Assembly: GCA_022824395.1 (NCBI GenBank)
Contig: JAJDZX010000030.1
Coordinates: 1-64,000, forward strand
DNA: 64,000 bases
Origin: Alphaproteobacteria bacterium
GTDB taxonomy: Bacteria; Pseudomonadota; Alphaproteobacteria; TMED109
Direction of reading: 5' to 3'
The notes under the pieces were generated by a model that searched no databases, had not been told where the DNA came from, and saw only the letters and a program-made list of their open reading frames with translations. Below, piece after piece: positions 16,093 through 25,882 of the stretch. Position numbers and translations under genes: made by a program. Positions within the stretch are counted from its first letter, which is position 1. The number at the start of each line of letters is the position of its first letter.

Positions 16093-17894
16093 GGCTCGTT
16101 CTTCCCGGTCGCTGACCGCTCCCGCACTTCGTTGACCGTCGGCTCGCTGACCCGCATTCCATCCGGCAGATCGCGGACACGCCGCCGCGCCGTCGCAACG
16201 ATCGGTTGGGTTTGGGCCAGGTGCAGCCGGGCTTCGTGTTGCTTCACGCGCCGCTCGCGCACGGTCTCCTGTCCTCCGGATTGTACGAGCGCCAGCAGCC
16301 AGCGAAAACCGGTCGTCCGTTCCAGGTCCTGTGCCAATGACCCGACGAACCTCGGCGGGGCCTTCTCGGACACCCGGTACTCGATTTGCCGTTGGCGGGG
16401 GTCGTATCTGACGAGGTGGACGTAGTTCTCGAGGTTGTAGACGAGGCGTGCATGCTTGCGGTCCCGCAGCAGTTCGACGAGATCCTCGAAGGTGGCCGGG
16501 GCCACCGCCCGGGGCGAACGGGCCGGCGCTGCGGCCGGCTCGGCGACCGCCGGTGCGGCACCGGCCGTGGCCGCCACGGCCTGTGTCCCGCCGCCCGGGG
16601 CGGACGGCGGCGCCGCGCCGGACGCCGGGCCCGTCTCGGCGGTGCCGGTGCCGTCTGCGCTGCTCAGACGCCGCACCAGCGTGCCCGGATCCGGCATATC
16701 GGCGACGAAACAGAGCCGAATCACCGCCATCTCGATCACGCTCCGTGCATCCGGTGCGGCACCGGCCTCTTCCAGCGCCCGCAGGATCATCTGCCAGGCC
16801 CGCGCCAGTACCGGAACGCTCAGCTTCGCCGCGAGCTCTCGACCGCGTGTCCGCTCGTTCTCCGGCACTTCCGGGGCATCCGCGCTCTCCGGGGCAACCC
16901 GTATCCGCGACAGCCAGTGAGTCAGCGCCAGCAGGTCTTCCAGAACCGCACGCGGCTCCGCCCCGGCCGCGTACATCTTCGCAAGCTGCCCAAGCGCCGC
17001 CGGCGCTTCACCCGCCATGACCTGTTCGAACAGGTCGAAGACCAGGGTGCGGTCGGCAAAGCCCAGCATCTCCCGGGTCGCCGGCGCCTCGATGACGCCG
17101 TCCTGATGGCTGATCGCCTGATCGAGGATCGACAACCCGTCCCGAACCGATCCGTCGGCTGCCCGGGCGATGAGTCGCAGCGCTTCATCGTCTATGCGCG
17201 CGTTCTCCAACTGCACGATGCGCCGAAAATGCTCCGCGAGGACTTCCTGCGGTACCCGCAGCAGATCGAAACGCTGGCAGCGCGAGAGCACGGTCACCGG
17301 AACGCGGCGCACCTCCGTCGTGCAAAAGATGAACACGACATGGGCGGGCGGCTCCTCGAGCGTCTTGAGGAGCGCGTTGAACGCCGCCTGCGACAGCATG
17401 TGAACCTCGTCCACGATGTACACCTTGTATCGACCCGTCGTCGGGCGGTAGTGCGCCGCATCGGTCAGGCCTCGCACGTCATCGACGCCCGTGTGGCTCG
17501 CGCCGTCGATCTCCAGAATGTCCAGATGCCGTTCCGCCAGGGCCTCCGTGCAGGAGGCGCACTCGCCGCAGGGCCGCACCGTGGGTTGCGTGCCGCCCAG
17601 GCAGTTCAGTCCGCGCGCGATGATGCGCGCAGTGGTGGTCTTGCCCACGCCGCGCACGCCGACAAAGAGAAACGCGTGCGCGATGCGGCCCCGTTCGAAC
17701 GCGTTGGTCAGCGTGCGGACCAGCACCTCCTGGCCCAGCAGGTCGTCGAAGGTCGTCGGCCGGTACTTCCGTGCCAGCACCAGATACGCAGGCTGCCCGG
17801 ATTCCGCGCCCGGCTTCCGATCCTCTGCCTGCGGGTTCTCGGGGCCCGCCTCGCCTACCGTGTCAAGCTCCAGCAAGCCGCCAGTCTCTGTCAC
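16089..17894 (-). CDS. dnaX: DNA polymerase III subunits gamma and tau
   Basis: The 601-residue clamp-loader ATPase opens the beta clamp during replication. A Pro/Glu-rich N-terminal extension of about 35 residues precedes the core. Walker A GVRGVGKT is at 79-86, the C4 zinc module (Cys at about 98, 109, 112 and 115) follows, then DEVHML and the sensor FCTTE. The tail after about residue 400 is low-complexity Ala/Pro followed by a conserved tau domain. I saw no A-rich slippery site for a shorter gamma form. It heads the operon with ybaB and recR, divergent from nudC. Confidence 0.96.
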   Translation of the reverse strand: MTETGGLLELDTVGEAGPENPQAEDRKPGAESGQPAYLVLARKYRPTTFDDLLGQEVLVRTLTNAFERGRIAHAFLFVGVRGVGKTTTARIIARGLNCLGGTQPTVRPCGECASCTEALAERHLDILEIDGASHTGVDDVRGLTDAAHYRPTTGRYKVYIVDEVHMLSQAAFNALLKTLEEPPAHVVFIFCTTEVRRVPVTVLSRCQRFDLLRVPQEVLAEHFRRIVQLENARIDDEALRLIARAADGSVRDGLSILDQAISHQDGVIEAPATREMLGFADRTLVFDLFEQVMAGEAPAALGQLAKMYAAGAEPRAVLEDLLALTHWLSRIRVAPESADAPEVPENERTRGRELAAKLSVPVLARAWQMILRALEEAGAAPDARSVIEMAVIRLCFVADMPDPGTLVRRLSSADGTGTAETGPASGAAPPSAPGGGTQAVAATAGAAPAVAEPAAAPARSPRAVAPATFEDLVELLRDRKHARLVYNLENYVHLVRYDPRQRQIEYRVSEKAPPRFVGSLAQDLERTTGFRWLLALVQSGGQETVRERRVKQHEARLHLAQTQPIVATARRRVRDLPDGMRVSEPTVNEVRERSATGKNEP

Positions 17895-18064
17895 GCGAAC
17901 CTCGCATTCCGGCCCGCGTCAGGCCGTTTTCGACTATACCGGACGCCGTCGCCCCGTGATGCCGGCGGCGCCGCCGTCAAGGGCGGACGGGAACTGCTCC
18001 GGCCCGCGGGCGCCGGCTCGCGATGCTTGCACACTTCCATCCTTCCAGTAGCTTCATCCCGCCT

Positions 18065-18982
18065 ATGCCTGCCACCAACTTCTACAGTGGATACCCCCTC
18101 CATCGGGCCCACTCCCAGCGCGCGGAGACCGGTTGGCTGGATGCCGTGCATGCCGGCCGCGACGTCCGTGTGCTCGCGCTCTGGCGGAACCGTCATCACG
18201 TGCAGGACGAAAGCACCCCGCTGCCGCTGTGGCAGCAGGGCACCGTTGCCCGGCGACTCGTGAAGACGGCAGACGACACCGTCTTCCTGGGCGAACGCAA
18301 CGCCGTGCCGCACTATGCCTGCGACATCTCCGCAGCCGACGACCCGCTCGCGGGCATCCTGGCGGGGAGCGGCGGCGTGTTCGCCGATCTGCGGTCCCTG
18401 GCGCCGCTGGTCACGCGCGACGATGGAGCGATCATGGCGGCGGCCCGCGGGCTGCTCTTCTGGCATCGGCGGGCCCGCTGGTGCGGTAAATGCGGCTCGC
18501 CGACCTCGTCCGTCGACGCCGGGCACGCGCGCATCTGCGATCGACCCGCCTGCGGCCAACGCTGGTTTCCGCGGGTCGACCCAGCGGTCATCATGCTGGT
18601 GACGTATCAGGACCACTGTTTGCTGGGCCGCCAGGCGACGTGGCCCCCCGGCATGCACTCCACGCTCGCGGGCTTCGTCGAGATCGGCGAGAGTTTGGAA
18701 GAAACGGTGATCCGCGAGGTCGCGGAAGAAGTGGGGCTCCGGGTCGTGGGCCGTCCCGAGTACCGTCACTCCCAGCCGTGGCCGTTCCCATCGTCGCTGA
18801 TGCTCGGATTTCGGGCCGAGGTCGCGGACGATCGGCTAAACATCGACACCGACGAACTCGAGCAGGCCAGCTGGTTCACGCGCGCGGAATTGCGCGCCAG
18901 CCCCGAGAACGAAACGTTTCGATTGCCCGGCAAGGTGTCAATCGCGCGCCGGCTCGTGGAAGAATGGCTCGGCGAAGAATGA
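18065..18982 (+). CDS. nudC: NAD(+)/NADH pyrophosphatase NudC
   Basis: The 305-residue Nudix hydrolase cleaves NAD(H), and in characterised homologues removes NAD caps from RNA. It has an N-terminal domain, then a zinc ribbon (WCGKCG near 139 and CDRPACGQ about 20 residues later). The Nudix box is GFVEIGESLEETVIREVAEEVGL. SQPWPFPSSLM is the NudC-specific SQPWPFPxS motif. A longer frame starts 42 bases upstream, but ATG 18065 gives the normal N-terminus. It is divergent from dnaX and convergent with pheA. Confidence 0.93.
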   Translation: MPATNFYSGYPLHRAHSQRAETGWLDAVHAGRDVRVLALWRNRHHVQDESTPLPLWQQGTVARRLVKTADDTVFLGERNAVPHYACDISAADDPLAGILAGSGGVFADLRSLAPLVTRDDGAIMAAARGLLFWHRRARWCGKCGSPTSSVDAGHARICDRPACGQRWFPRVDPAVIMLVTYQDHCLLGRQATWPPGMHSTLAGFVEIGESLEETVIREVAEEVGLRVVGRPEYRHSQPWPFPSSLMLGFRAEVADDRLNIDTDELEQASWFTRAELRASPENETFRLPGKVSIARRLVEEWLGEE

Positions 18983-18994
18983 CGCCTGACGGAA

Positions 18995-19049
18995 CCGGGA
19001 CCCCGCCGGTAGACCGGCCTGCGGGTCCCGGCACCGTCCCAGCGGTGCC
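18995..19049. terminator. Two tandem hairpins between nudC and pheA
   Basis: CCGGGACCC (18995-19003) pairs with GGGTCCCGG (19023-19031) and encloses a second stem, GCCGG/CCGGC. GGCACCG (19030-19036) pairs with CGGTGCC (19043-19049) directly after. The position in a convergent gap suggests a bidirectional terminator, though there is no T-run. Confidence 0.5.
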
Positions 19050-19172
19050 GTCCGCCTCGGGCTCCGCGAGTAGGCCGGTCACGCCCCTCTGCCCCATCCC
19101 GTTGCGAGACCGACGTCTTGCACGAAGGCGCCGCGCCCGCCGCGGCGTTCCGCTGGGTGCGCCTGGCCTCGC

Positions 19173-20030
19173 TCAGGCGAGCTCGTCGCGGCGGAACTTG
19201 GAAGCCGGATAGACCCCGAGCACCCGAACGCTCCGGGAGAAAAAACCGAGCTCTTCCAGTGCCAGCGCCACATTGGGGTGTTCCGGATGCCCCTCGATGT
19301 CCGCGTAGAACTCGGCCGAGGCAAACGAACGATCCACCATGAAACTCTCGAGCTTGAGCATGTTGACGCGATTCGTCGCGAACCCGCCAAGCGCCTTGTA
19401 CAGCGCCGCAGGAATGTTGCGGACCCGGAACACCAGCGAAGTGATCGTGTGCTGGCTGTCGGCCTCGGGTTCGATCGACTCGGGTCCAAGCACCAGAAAG
19501 CGGGTCGTGTTGCCGGCATCATCCTCGATCGTGCGCGCAACGATTTCCAAACCGTACAACTCGGCCGCGAGCTCGGATGCGATGGCCGCCTGGGCGCGAC
19601 TGTCTCCCTTGGCGACATGACGCGCCGCGCCGGCCGTGTCCTCGAACAGGAACGGCTCGATCCCGTTGGCCTGCAGGAATTTCCGGCACTGACTGAGCGC
19701 ATGGAAATGGCTGGCCGCCTGCCGGATGCCGGCGAGCGTGGTCCCGGCCGGCGCCATGAGATGATGGGTGATACTGGCGAAGTGCTCACCAATGATGTGG
19801 AGACCCGACGCAGGCAGCAGCCGGTGAATATCGGCGACCCGTCCGGCTGCGGAGTTGTCCACGGGAATCACCGCGCGGTCGGCGCGGCCACCTCGCACCT
19901 CCTGGAAGCAGTCCTCGAACGCCGGGCACGGAACGACCTCCGAATCCGGGAACACGTCGAGGCATGCCATGTGCGAGTGCGCGCCGAGCTCGCCTTGAAA
20001 CGCTACTTGCAAGGGCCGATCCATTGGCAA
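19173..20030 (-). CDS. pheA: Prephenate dehydratase
   Basis: The 285-residue monofunctional enzyme converts prephenate to phenylpyruvate for phenylalanine synthesis. The periplasmic-binding-protein-like catalytic domain runs to about residue 180, with FQGELGAHSHMA at the start, VIPVDNSAAGRV, and DTAGAARHV containing the conserved Thr. An ACT domain follows, with NRVNMLKLESF, for feedback control by phenylalanine. Together with tyrC and chorismate mutase at 7.5-9.2 kb, the window holds the Phe/Tyr branch enzymes at two separate sites. It lies 46 bases after kdsB on the same strand. Confidence 0.95.
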   Translation of the reverse strand: MPMDRPLQVAFQGELGAHSHMACLDVFPDSEVVPCPAFEDCFQEVRGGRADRAVIPVDNSAAGRVADIHRLLPASGLHIIGEHFASITHHLMAPAGTTLAGIRQAASHFHALSQCRKFLQANGIEPFLFEDTAGAARHVAKGDSRAQAAIASELAAELYGLEIVARTIEDDAGNTTRFLVLGPESIEPEADSQHTITSLVFRVRNIPAALYKALGGFATNRVNMLKLESFMVDRSFASAEFYADIEGHPEHPNVALALEELGFFSRSVRVLGVYPASKFRRDELA

Positions 20031-20076
20031 CGCCGGTTAAGGGAGCGGCGACGATGCCGCGGAACTACGCACGGGG

Positions 20077-20802
20077 TCAGGCGCCCAGACGGCGGCGCAC
20101 TGATTCGAGGTCGGCCGGAGTGTCAATCCCGGCCGGGGCTGCGTCAACCAGTGCGCCGTCGATCCGCATGCCGTTGTCCAGCGCCCTAAGCTGTTCGAGG
20201 CGCAACGCCCGTTCGCGCTCGCTGGCAGGCAATGCCACGAACTCGCCCAGGGCCCGGCGGCGCCACGCATAAATCCCGACATGATGCCGAAGGCGTTCGT
20301 CCGGCCCGGACACCCTTCGCGAGAACGTGGTGATCATCGCAGTGGCACCCGGTTTCGACGTCGCGAGGTGCGCCTTGACCACCGCCGGTTCATCGCGCTC
20401 GCCAGGGCCGAGCGGCGCCACCAGAGTCCCGATATCGACGGCCTCCACCTGCAGCGGCGCGAGCACCCGGCGGATCGTGCCGGGGGCAATGTCGGGCAGG
20501 TCTCCCTGCAGGTTGATCGCGACGTCGCAAAGCCCGGCCGGATCGAGGACCTGCCATGCCTCCCATACCCGATCCGACCCCGAAGCGTGGCCGGGATCGG
20601 TCATGACGGCCCGTCCGCCCGCGGCCGTGACCGCGGCCGCCACTTCCGGATCGCAACAGGCTACCGCCACCTCGCCGACTTCTGCCGCCTCCGCCTGCCG
20701 CAACACGCGCACCACCATCGGCACCCCGCCGATGTCCGCGAGCGGTTTCCCGGGCAAGCGGCTCGCCGCCATGCGAGCCGGGATGATCACGATCGGGCGC
20801 AT
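20077..20802 (-). CDS. kdsB: 3-deoxy-manno-octulosonate cytidylyltransferase
   Basis: The 241-residue enzyme activates Kdo to CMP-Kdo for lipid A-core assembly. The N-terminus carries IIPARMAASRLPGKPL, the nucleotide-binding signature, with DPGHASGSDRVWEA and INLQGDLP as later conserved elements. A longer frame upstream is rejected because the family begins right before this signature. It pairs functionally with kdsD at 51.2 kb. The same-strand spacing to pheA suggests an operon. Confidence 0.94.
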   Translation of the reverse strand: MRPIVIIPARMAASRLPGKPLADIGGVPMVVRVLRQAEAAEVGEVAVACCDPEVAAAVTAAGGRAVMTDPGHASGSDRVWEAWQVLDPAGLCDVAINLQGDLPDIAPGTIRRVLAPLQVEAVDIGTLVAPLGPGERDEPAVVKAHLATSKPGATAMITTFSRRVSGPDERLRHHVGIYAWRRRALGEFVALPASERERALRLEQLRALDNGMRIDGALVDAAPAGIDTPADLESVRRRLGA

Positions 20803-21091
20803 GCGGGAGGAGAACCTTTCTCGGTCATCCGGTGATCGAACGCCAGTGGGCCCGGCACACCGGGTCCGTCTGCCGCGCAGCGCGGCTGCGAGACGCGGCC
20901 GCGCCATCTTAGCCCTCGGACCGGCGCAGCAGCCCCCCGCTGCGGCTGTCATGCCGGGCAAAGCGCCCCGCGGCACCGGCGGTCCACGCCATTTCGCGGG
21001 TTGGCGGCGGCCCCGTGCCGGCGACTGGCTAGCCGGCAACCTAAGCCCCTATAGTGCCGGTCCCCCTTTCGGTTCTGGACCGTGAGTGCTC

Positions 21092-22060
21092 ATGGAACTC
21101 GTCCGCGTGCAGCCGGGACGCCCCGCCTCACGCCAGGGCCAGGTGGTCGCCCTCGGCAACTTCGATGGCGTGCATCTCGGGCATCAGAAACTGCTGGCCG
21201 TCGCCTCCCGGACCGCGGGCGAAACGGACGATGCCCGGAGCGCCGTCCTGACGTTCGAGCCGCACCCGGCAGCCGTCCTCAGGCCCAAATCGGCGCCTGG
21301 CCGCCTGACCCCGCTGCGCGGCAAGGCGCGCAAGCTTGCGGGAACCGGCGTCGACATCCTCTATGTTCAGCGCTTCTCGCGGGCCTTCGCGGCACTAAGT
21401 GCCGACACGTTCATGGAGGAAGTGCTGGGCCGTGCCCTTGCCGCCAGGCACCTCGTGGTCGGGCATGACTTCCGCTTCGGCGCCGGAAGGACAGGCGATG
21501 CCGACCAGCTCGCGCAGTTCGCCGCCCGGGCGGGTATCGGCCTGACCGTCGTCGACCCGGTCACCGACGAGGCGGGGACGGCCTTCGGGTCGACCGCGAT
21601 TCGGCAGGCCGTCGCCGAGGGACGCGTCGACGAGGCAGCCCGCGCCCTGGGTGCGTCCTTTGAGGTCGAGGGACGCGTCCGGCGCGGTCAGGCACGCGGC
21701 CGCAGGCTCGGTTTCCCGACCGCGAATCTCCACTACCTGTCCCAACTGGCACCACTCGACGGCATTTACGCGGGGTGGACGCGGGTCGAGGGCCAGCCGG
21801 AGCGCGGCTGGCTGCCGACAGCTATCAGCACCGGCACCAGGCCGCAGTTCGCGGGCACGGACCGGATCCTGGAGGCGCACGTCATCGGCTTTCAGGGCAA
21901 CCTCTACGGGCAGCGCCTGCGCGTGGCGTTCTTGCGCAGGATCCGCCCTGAGCGGAGGTTCGCCAACGCGAACGCCCTGATCGCGGCCATGGCGCAGGAT
22001 GTCAGCCAAACCCGGGCTATCACGGCCGAGCTGGGACCTCCAGAGGAGGGGGCGGCATGA
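21092..22060 (+). CDS. ribF: Bifunctional riboflavin kinase / FAD synthetase
   Basis: The 322-residue enzyme makes FMN and then FAD. The N-terminal nucleotidyltransferase domain has the GNFDGVHLGHQKLL signature and a GHDFRFGAGRTGD loop. The C-terminal kinase domain has GRRLGFPTANL and IYAGW. It starts a run of overlapping genes: its TGA overlaps the ileS ATG by four bases (22057-22060). The order ribF-ileS-lspA is widespread in Proteobacteria. Confidence 0.95.
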   Translation: MELVRVQPGRPASRQGQVVALGNFDGVHLGHQKLLAVASRTAGETDDARSAVLTFEPHPAAVLRPKSAPGRLTPLRGKARKLAGTGVDILYVQRFSRAFAALSADTFMEEVLGRALAARHLVVGHDFRFGAGRTGDADQLAQFAARAGIGLTVVDPVTDEAGTAFGSTAIRQAVAEGRVDEAARALGASFEVEGRVRRGQARGRRLGFPTANLHYLSQLAPLDGIYAGWTRVEGQPERGWLPTAISTGTRPQFAGTDRILEAHVIGFQGNLYGQRLRVAFLRRIRPERRFANANALIAAMAQDVSQTRAITAELGPPEEGAA

Positions 22061-24846
22061 GTTCCCGACCCGAATACCGCGACACGCTGTTCCTGCCCCG
22101 CACTGGCTTCCCGATGCGCGCGAAGTTGGCGGCGCGCGAGCCGGAGATGATCGCGCGCTGGGAGGCGATGGACCTCTGGGCCCGTCTGCGCGCATCCGCC
22201 AAAGGGCGGCCCAAGTACATCCTTCACGACGGGCCGCCGTACGCCAACGGCCAGATCCACATCGGCACTGCGCTGAACAAGATTCTCAAGGACCTTGTCA
22301 ACCGTACCCGCCAGATGGCGGGCTTCGACGCCCACTACATCCCGGGGTGGGACTGCCATGGCCTCCCCATCGAGTGGCAGATCGAGCAGGAGTACCGAAA
22401 GCGCAAGCAGTCCCGCGAGGAGGTGCCGATCGCGCAGTTCCGTCGCGAGTGCCGGGCCTTTGCCGAGAAGTGGATCGGCGTCCAGATGGACGATTTCCGG
22501 CGGCTCTTCGTCCTCGGCGACTGGGACGGCCGCTACCTCACGATGGACTTTCGGGCCGAGGCCCAGATCGTCCGGGAGATCGGGAAGTTCCTGCTCGAAG
22601 GCAGCCTCTACCGGGGCCTGAAACCGGTCATGTGGTCGCCGGTGGAACGGACCGCGCTGGCCGAGGCCGAGGTCGAGTACCGGGACATCACGTCGACTGC
22701 CGTCTTTGTGCGATTTCCGATTGCGGAAACCGCGACGCCTGCCCTGGCTGGGGCCGATGTGGTCATCTGGACCACCACCCCCTGGACCCTGCCTGCCAAC
22801 CGGGCCATCGCGTTCGGCGCAGACATCGACTACACGGTCCTCGAAGTGCAGCAATGTGACCCGACTTCCACCGCCCGGCCGGGCGATCGGCTGGTGGTGG
22901 CAGCGGCCAGGGCCCCGGCGGTTGCGGCGGCCGCCGGCATCCTTGCGTTCGAGCCGATTGCCTCGCTGCCCGGCGCCTCGCTCGCGGGTACCGTCTGCTC
23001 GCATCCGATTGACGGGTACGAACATCCCGTGCCGCTGCATGCCGCCGATTTCGTGGGCACGGATCAGGGCACCGGGCTGGTCCACGTCGCCCCCGCCCAC
23101 GGCGACGACGACTTCGAGCTTGGCCGGCGCGCGGGCCTCGAGGTCACCGAGTACGTCGGTGATGACGGCCGGTACAGCGACAGCGTCCCGCAGTTCGCCG
23201 GGGTCCACGTCTTCAAGGCCGACGAACCCGTACTGGGTGCTCTCGACGTGCGCGGAAAGCTCCTCGCCACGGAACGGCACGTCCACAGCTATCCGCACTC
23301 GTGGCGATCCAAGCAGCCCGTGATCTACAGGGCCACCCAGCAGTGGTTCATCAGCATGGAATCGCATGGGCTGAGAGCCAAGGCGCTGGCGGCCATCGAT
23401 GCCACCGAGTGGGTCCCGGTCGTATCGCGAAACCGTATCCGGGGGATGATCGAGCACCGACCGGACTGGTGCGTCTCACGGCAGCGCGCATGGGGCGTGC
23501 CGATACCGGTCTTTGTCGACCGCCGGACCCGTGAACCGCTCCGGGATCGCGCCGTACTCGACCGGGTCGTCGAGGCCGTCGAGGCGGAGGGTGCCGACGC
23601 CTGGTTCACGCGGCCGCCTTCGGAGTTCCTGGGGCCGGACCGCGATCCGGACGACTACGAACGCACCAGCGACATCCTGGACGTGTGGTTCGATTCGGGC
23701 TGCACGCATTCGTTCGTGCTCGAGAACAACCCGGACCAACACTGGCCGGCGGACCTGTACCTCGAAGGCACCGACCAGCACCGCGGCTGGTTCCACAGCT
23801 CGCTGCTCGCCAGTTGCGGCACCCGGGGGCAAGCGCCGTACCGCAGCGTCCTCACGCATGGGTTCGTCCTCGACGGGGACGGGCGCAAGATGTCGAAGAG
23901 CGCCGGCAATGTCGTGCGCCCGCAGGAGATCAACGACACGCAGGGAGCAGACATCCTGCGGCTCTGGGTCGCGATGAGCGACAGCACGGGCGACCTCCGC
24001 ATCGGCGATCAGGTCCTCGCCGGCATGTCGGATGCCTACCGTCGTTTCCGGAACACCTTCCGTTTCGTGCTCGGCAACCTGGCCGGCTTCACCAACGCCG
24101 AGCAGATCGACGCGTCCGACATGCCCGACCTCGAGCGCTGGGTCCTGCACCGCCTTCACGAACTGGAGCGCGTCCGGGCCGACGCGTTCGCCGCGTATGA
24201 CTTTCAGGCGTTTTATCGAGCCCTCCACAATTTCTGCGCCAATGACCTTTCTTCCTTCTACTTCGATGTCCGCAAGGACTCGCTCTACTGCGACCGGAGC
24301 GACTCCGTGCGCCGACGCGCCGCACGCTCGACGCTGCTCATTCTCCACGACGTCCTGACGGCCTGGCTGGCGCCCGTGCTGTGCTTTACGGCGGAAGAAG
24401 CGTGGCTGGAACGCCATCCCGGTGAGGCCGAGAGCGTGCACCTGCGCACGTTCCCGGACATTCCGGAGACGTGGCGCAACGACCCCCTCGCCCGCTCGTT
24501 CACCAGGATGCGCCGGGTGCGCAATCTCATCACCAGCGCACTCGAGATCATGCGGCGCGATCGCACGATCGGCTCGAGCCTGGAGGCGCAGGCCCGTGTG
24601 CACGGGGAGCCCGACCTGCTCGCCGACATCGCCTCGCACGACTTGGCGGAACTGGCCATCGCGTCGCGAATCACGCTGAGCGAAGAGCCGGCGCCGCCGG
24701 ACGCATATCGCGACCCGAGCGTTCCCGGAATAGCCGTCCATGCCACTGCGGCCGATGGGGCGAAATGCGCCCGGTGCTGGCGCGTGCTGCCCGAAGTAGG
24801 AGAAAAGCCGGACGGGCTGTGCAATCGCTGCCGAGAAGCCGTGTGA
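22057..24846 (+). CDS. ileS: Isoleucyl-tRNA synthetase
   Basis: The 929-residue class I synthetase charges tRNA-Ile and edits valine. PYANGQIHIG carries the HIGH-like motif near residues 69-78, a CP1 editing domain with WTTTPWTLPANRA follows, and DGRKMSKSAGN is the KMSKS loop. The C-terminus keeps the zinc site, with Cys pairs in CARCWR and LCNRC. Length is typical of the bacterial type. It shares a four-base GTGA overlap with lspA. Confidence 0.97.
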   Translation: MSSRPEYRDTLFLPRTGFPMRAKLAAREPEMIARWEAMDLWARLRASAKGRPKYILHDGPPYANGQIHIGTALNKILKDLVNRTRQMAGFDAHYIPGWDCHGLPIEWQIEQEYRKRKQSREEVPIAQFRRECRAFAEKWIGVQMDDFRRLFVLGDWDGRYLTMDFRAEAQIVREIGKFLLEGSLYRGLKPVMWSPVERTALAEAEVEYRDITSTAVFVRFPIAETATPALAGADVVIWTTTPWTLPANRAIAFGADIDYTVLEVQQCDPTSTARPGDRLVVAAARAPAVAAAAGILAFEPIASLPGASLAGTVCSHPIDGYEHPVPLHAADFVGTDQGTGLVHVAPAHGDDDFELGRRAGLEVTEYVGDDGRYSDSVPQFAGVHVFKADEPVLGALDVRGKLLATERHVHSYPHSWRSKQPVIYRATQQWFISMESHGLRAKALAAIDATEWVPVVSRNRIRGMIEHRPDWCVSRQRAWGVPIPVFVDRRTREPLRDRAVLDRVVEAVEAEGADAWFTRPPSEFLGPDRDPDDYERTSDILDVWFDSGCTHSFVLENNPDQHWPADLYLEGTDQHRGWFHSSLLASCGTRGQAPYRSVLTHGFVLDGDGRKMSKSAGNVVRPQEINDTQGADILRLWVAMSDSTGDLRIGDQVLAGMSDAYRRFRNTFRFVLGNLAGFTNAEQIDASDMPDLERWVLHRLHELERVRADAFAAYDFQAFYRALHNFCANDLSSFYFDVRKDSLYCDRSDSVRRRAARSTLLILHDVLTAWLAPVLCFTAEEAWLERHPGEAESVHLRTFPDIPETWRNDPLARSFTRMRRVRNLITSALEIMRRDRTIGSSLEAQARVHGEPDLLADIASHDLAELAIASRITLSEEPAPPDAYRDPSVPGIAVHATAADGAKCARCWRVLPEVGEKPDGLCNRCREAV

Positions 24847-25343
24847 GTTCGCGCTCTGCCAGACTTTGGCTGTTCTTCGCCATTCTGGCGCTGGACCAGC
24901 TGACCAAGGCGGGCGTGATCGCCTACCTGTCGGAACCGGCGGGCCCCATCCGGTTGGGGCCTCTGCTTAATCTGGTGCATGTCCGCAATTACGGCATCGG
25001 CTTCGGCTTCCTGGGCGACGGCGGCTCCGGCCAACAGTGGGCTCTGGCAGGGTTCGCACTGACCGTCGCGGTCGTCCTCATGGTCATGCAGGCGCGCGCC
25101 GACGCACGGCTCTACGCGACCGGTCTGATGCTGATAGCAAGCGGTGCAGTCGGCAACGCCATCTGCCGGGTCGCGCGTGGCAGCGTGGTTGACTTCATAG
25201 ACGTGCACGTGTCGGGCTATCACTGGCCGGCTTTCAACGTTGCGGACATCGCCATTACCTTGGGAGCGCTCTGCGTGATCGCCCACGCGTTGCCGCTACA
25301 ACAGGTGGTTGCTAGGCTCCGTTCGCCCCCCCGTGGCCGCTGA
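24843..25343 (+). CDS. lspA: Lipoprotein signal peptidase (signal peptidase II)
   Basis: The 166-residue membrane enzyme removes signal peptides from prolipoproteins at the inner membrane. It has four hydrophobic helices. The catalytic Asp residues are in GSVVDFID and FNVADIAI, and NYGIGFGFL is the conserved box after the first loop. The GTG start at 24843 overlaps the ileS stop, indicating coupling. Its immediate downstream neighbour is itself a lipoprotein gene. Confidence 0.93.
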   Translation: MSSRSARLWLFFAILALDQLTKAGVIAYLSEPAGPIRLGPLLNLVHVRNYGIGFGFLGDGGSGQQWALAGFALTVAVVLMVMQARADARLYATGLMLIASGAVGNAICRVARGSVVDFIDVHVSGYHWPAFNVADIAITLGALCVIAHALPLQQVVARLRSPPRGR

Positions 25344-25351
25344 TACAGCCA

Positions 25352-25882
25352 ATGCATCTGAAACTTGCCATTCTGTTGGTTCTCGCGTCGTCCGTTGTGT
25401 TGGTGGGGTGCGAGCGGCTCCAGGGCACGCTCGGAATCGGCAAGATTTCACCCAATCCGCTCAGGGTGATCCGCCAGGATCCCCTCGCGGTTCCCCCCAA
25501 TCTTGAGCTCCGCCCCCCGCTTGCCGTGGCGGAAGCCGGGTCCGAACTGGACGAGAGCCGGACCGTCGAGGAAGGGGCGGAAGCCTCCAGGGGCGAGGCC
25601 GCGATGCTCGATGCCGCCGCCGCCCACGACGTCGACCCGCAGATTCGACAGCTGCTCGAACGCGACCGCGCGCTCAGGGAGGCGGAAGAGGAAGACGACG
25701 GAGGCTTGTTGGGGATGTTGGACGTCTTCGACTGGTTCGAAGATGACGATGTCGAAGACGTGTCGGTGGAGACTCCTGTCGAAGACGTGTCCGTGGAGAC
25801 TCCGCCTGCCCAGCCGGACACCGATGAGGAGAACGAGGGGGGCGGACTGCTCGATTGGCTGGATATCTTCGACTGGTTTTGA
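25352..25882 (+). CDS. DUF3035-type lipoprotein with duplicated C-terminal segment
   Basis: The 176-residue protein has a signal peptide ending in the lipobox LVGC at residues 16-19, so it should be processed by LspA encoded eight bases upstream. DPLAVPPNLELRPP is the hallmark of DUF3035 proteins, a mostly alphaproteobacterial lipoprotein family. The C-terminal half is very acidic. It holds two copies of EDVSVETP and two near-identical hydrophobic boxes, GGLLGMLDVFDWF and GGLLDWLDIFDWF, the second at the very end. The function is unknown. The M16 peptidase genes that often follow in relatives are absent. Confidence 0.82.
   Translation: MHLKLAILLVLASSVVLVGCERLQGTLGIGKISPNPLRVIRQDPLAVPPNLELRPPLAVAEAGSELDESRTVEEGAEASRGEAAMLDAAAAHDVDPQIRQLLERDRALREAEEEDDGGLLGMLDVFDWFEDDDVEDVSVETPVEDVSVETPPAQPDTDEENEGGGLLDWLDIFDWF
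25751..25804 (+). repeat. 27-bp tandem duplication inside the DUF3035 gene
   Basis: Two adjacent 27-base units (25751-25777 and 25778-25804) differ at only two positions and encode VEDVSVETP twice, keeping the frame. Confidence 0.9.

Noticed and set aside
16089-17894. Programmed frameshift in dnaX giving a short gamma subunit
   Set aside because: No A-rich slippery heptamer was visible on the coding strand near the gamma/tau boundary.
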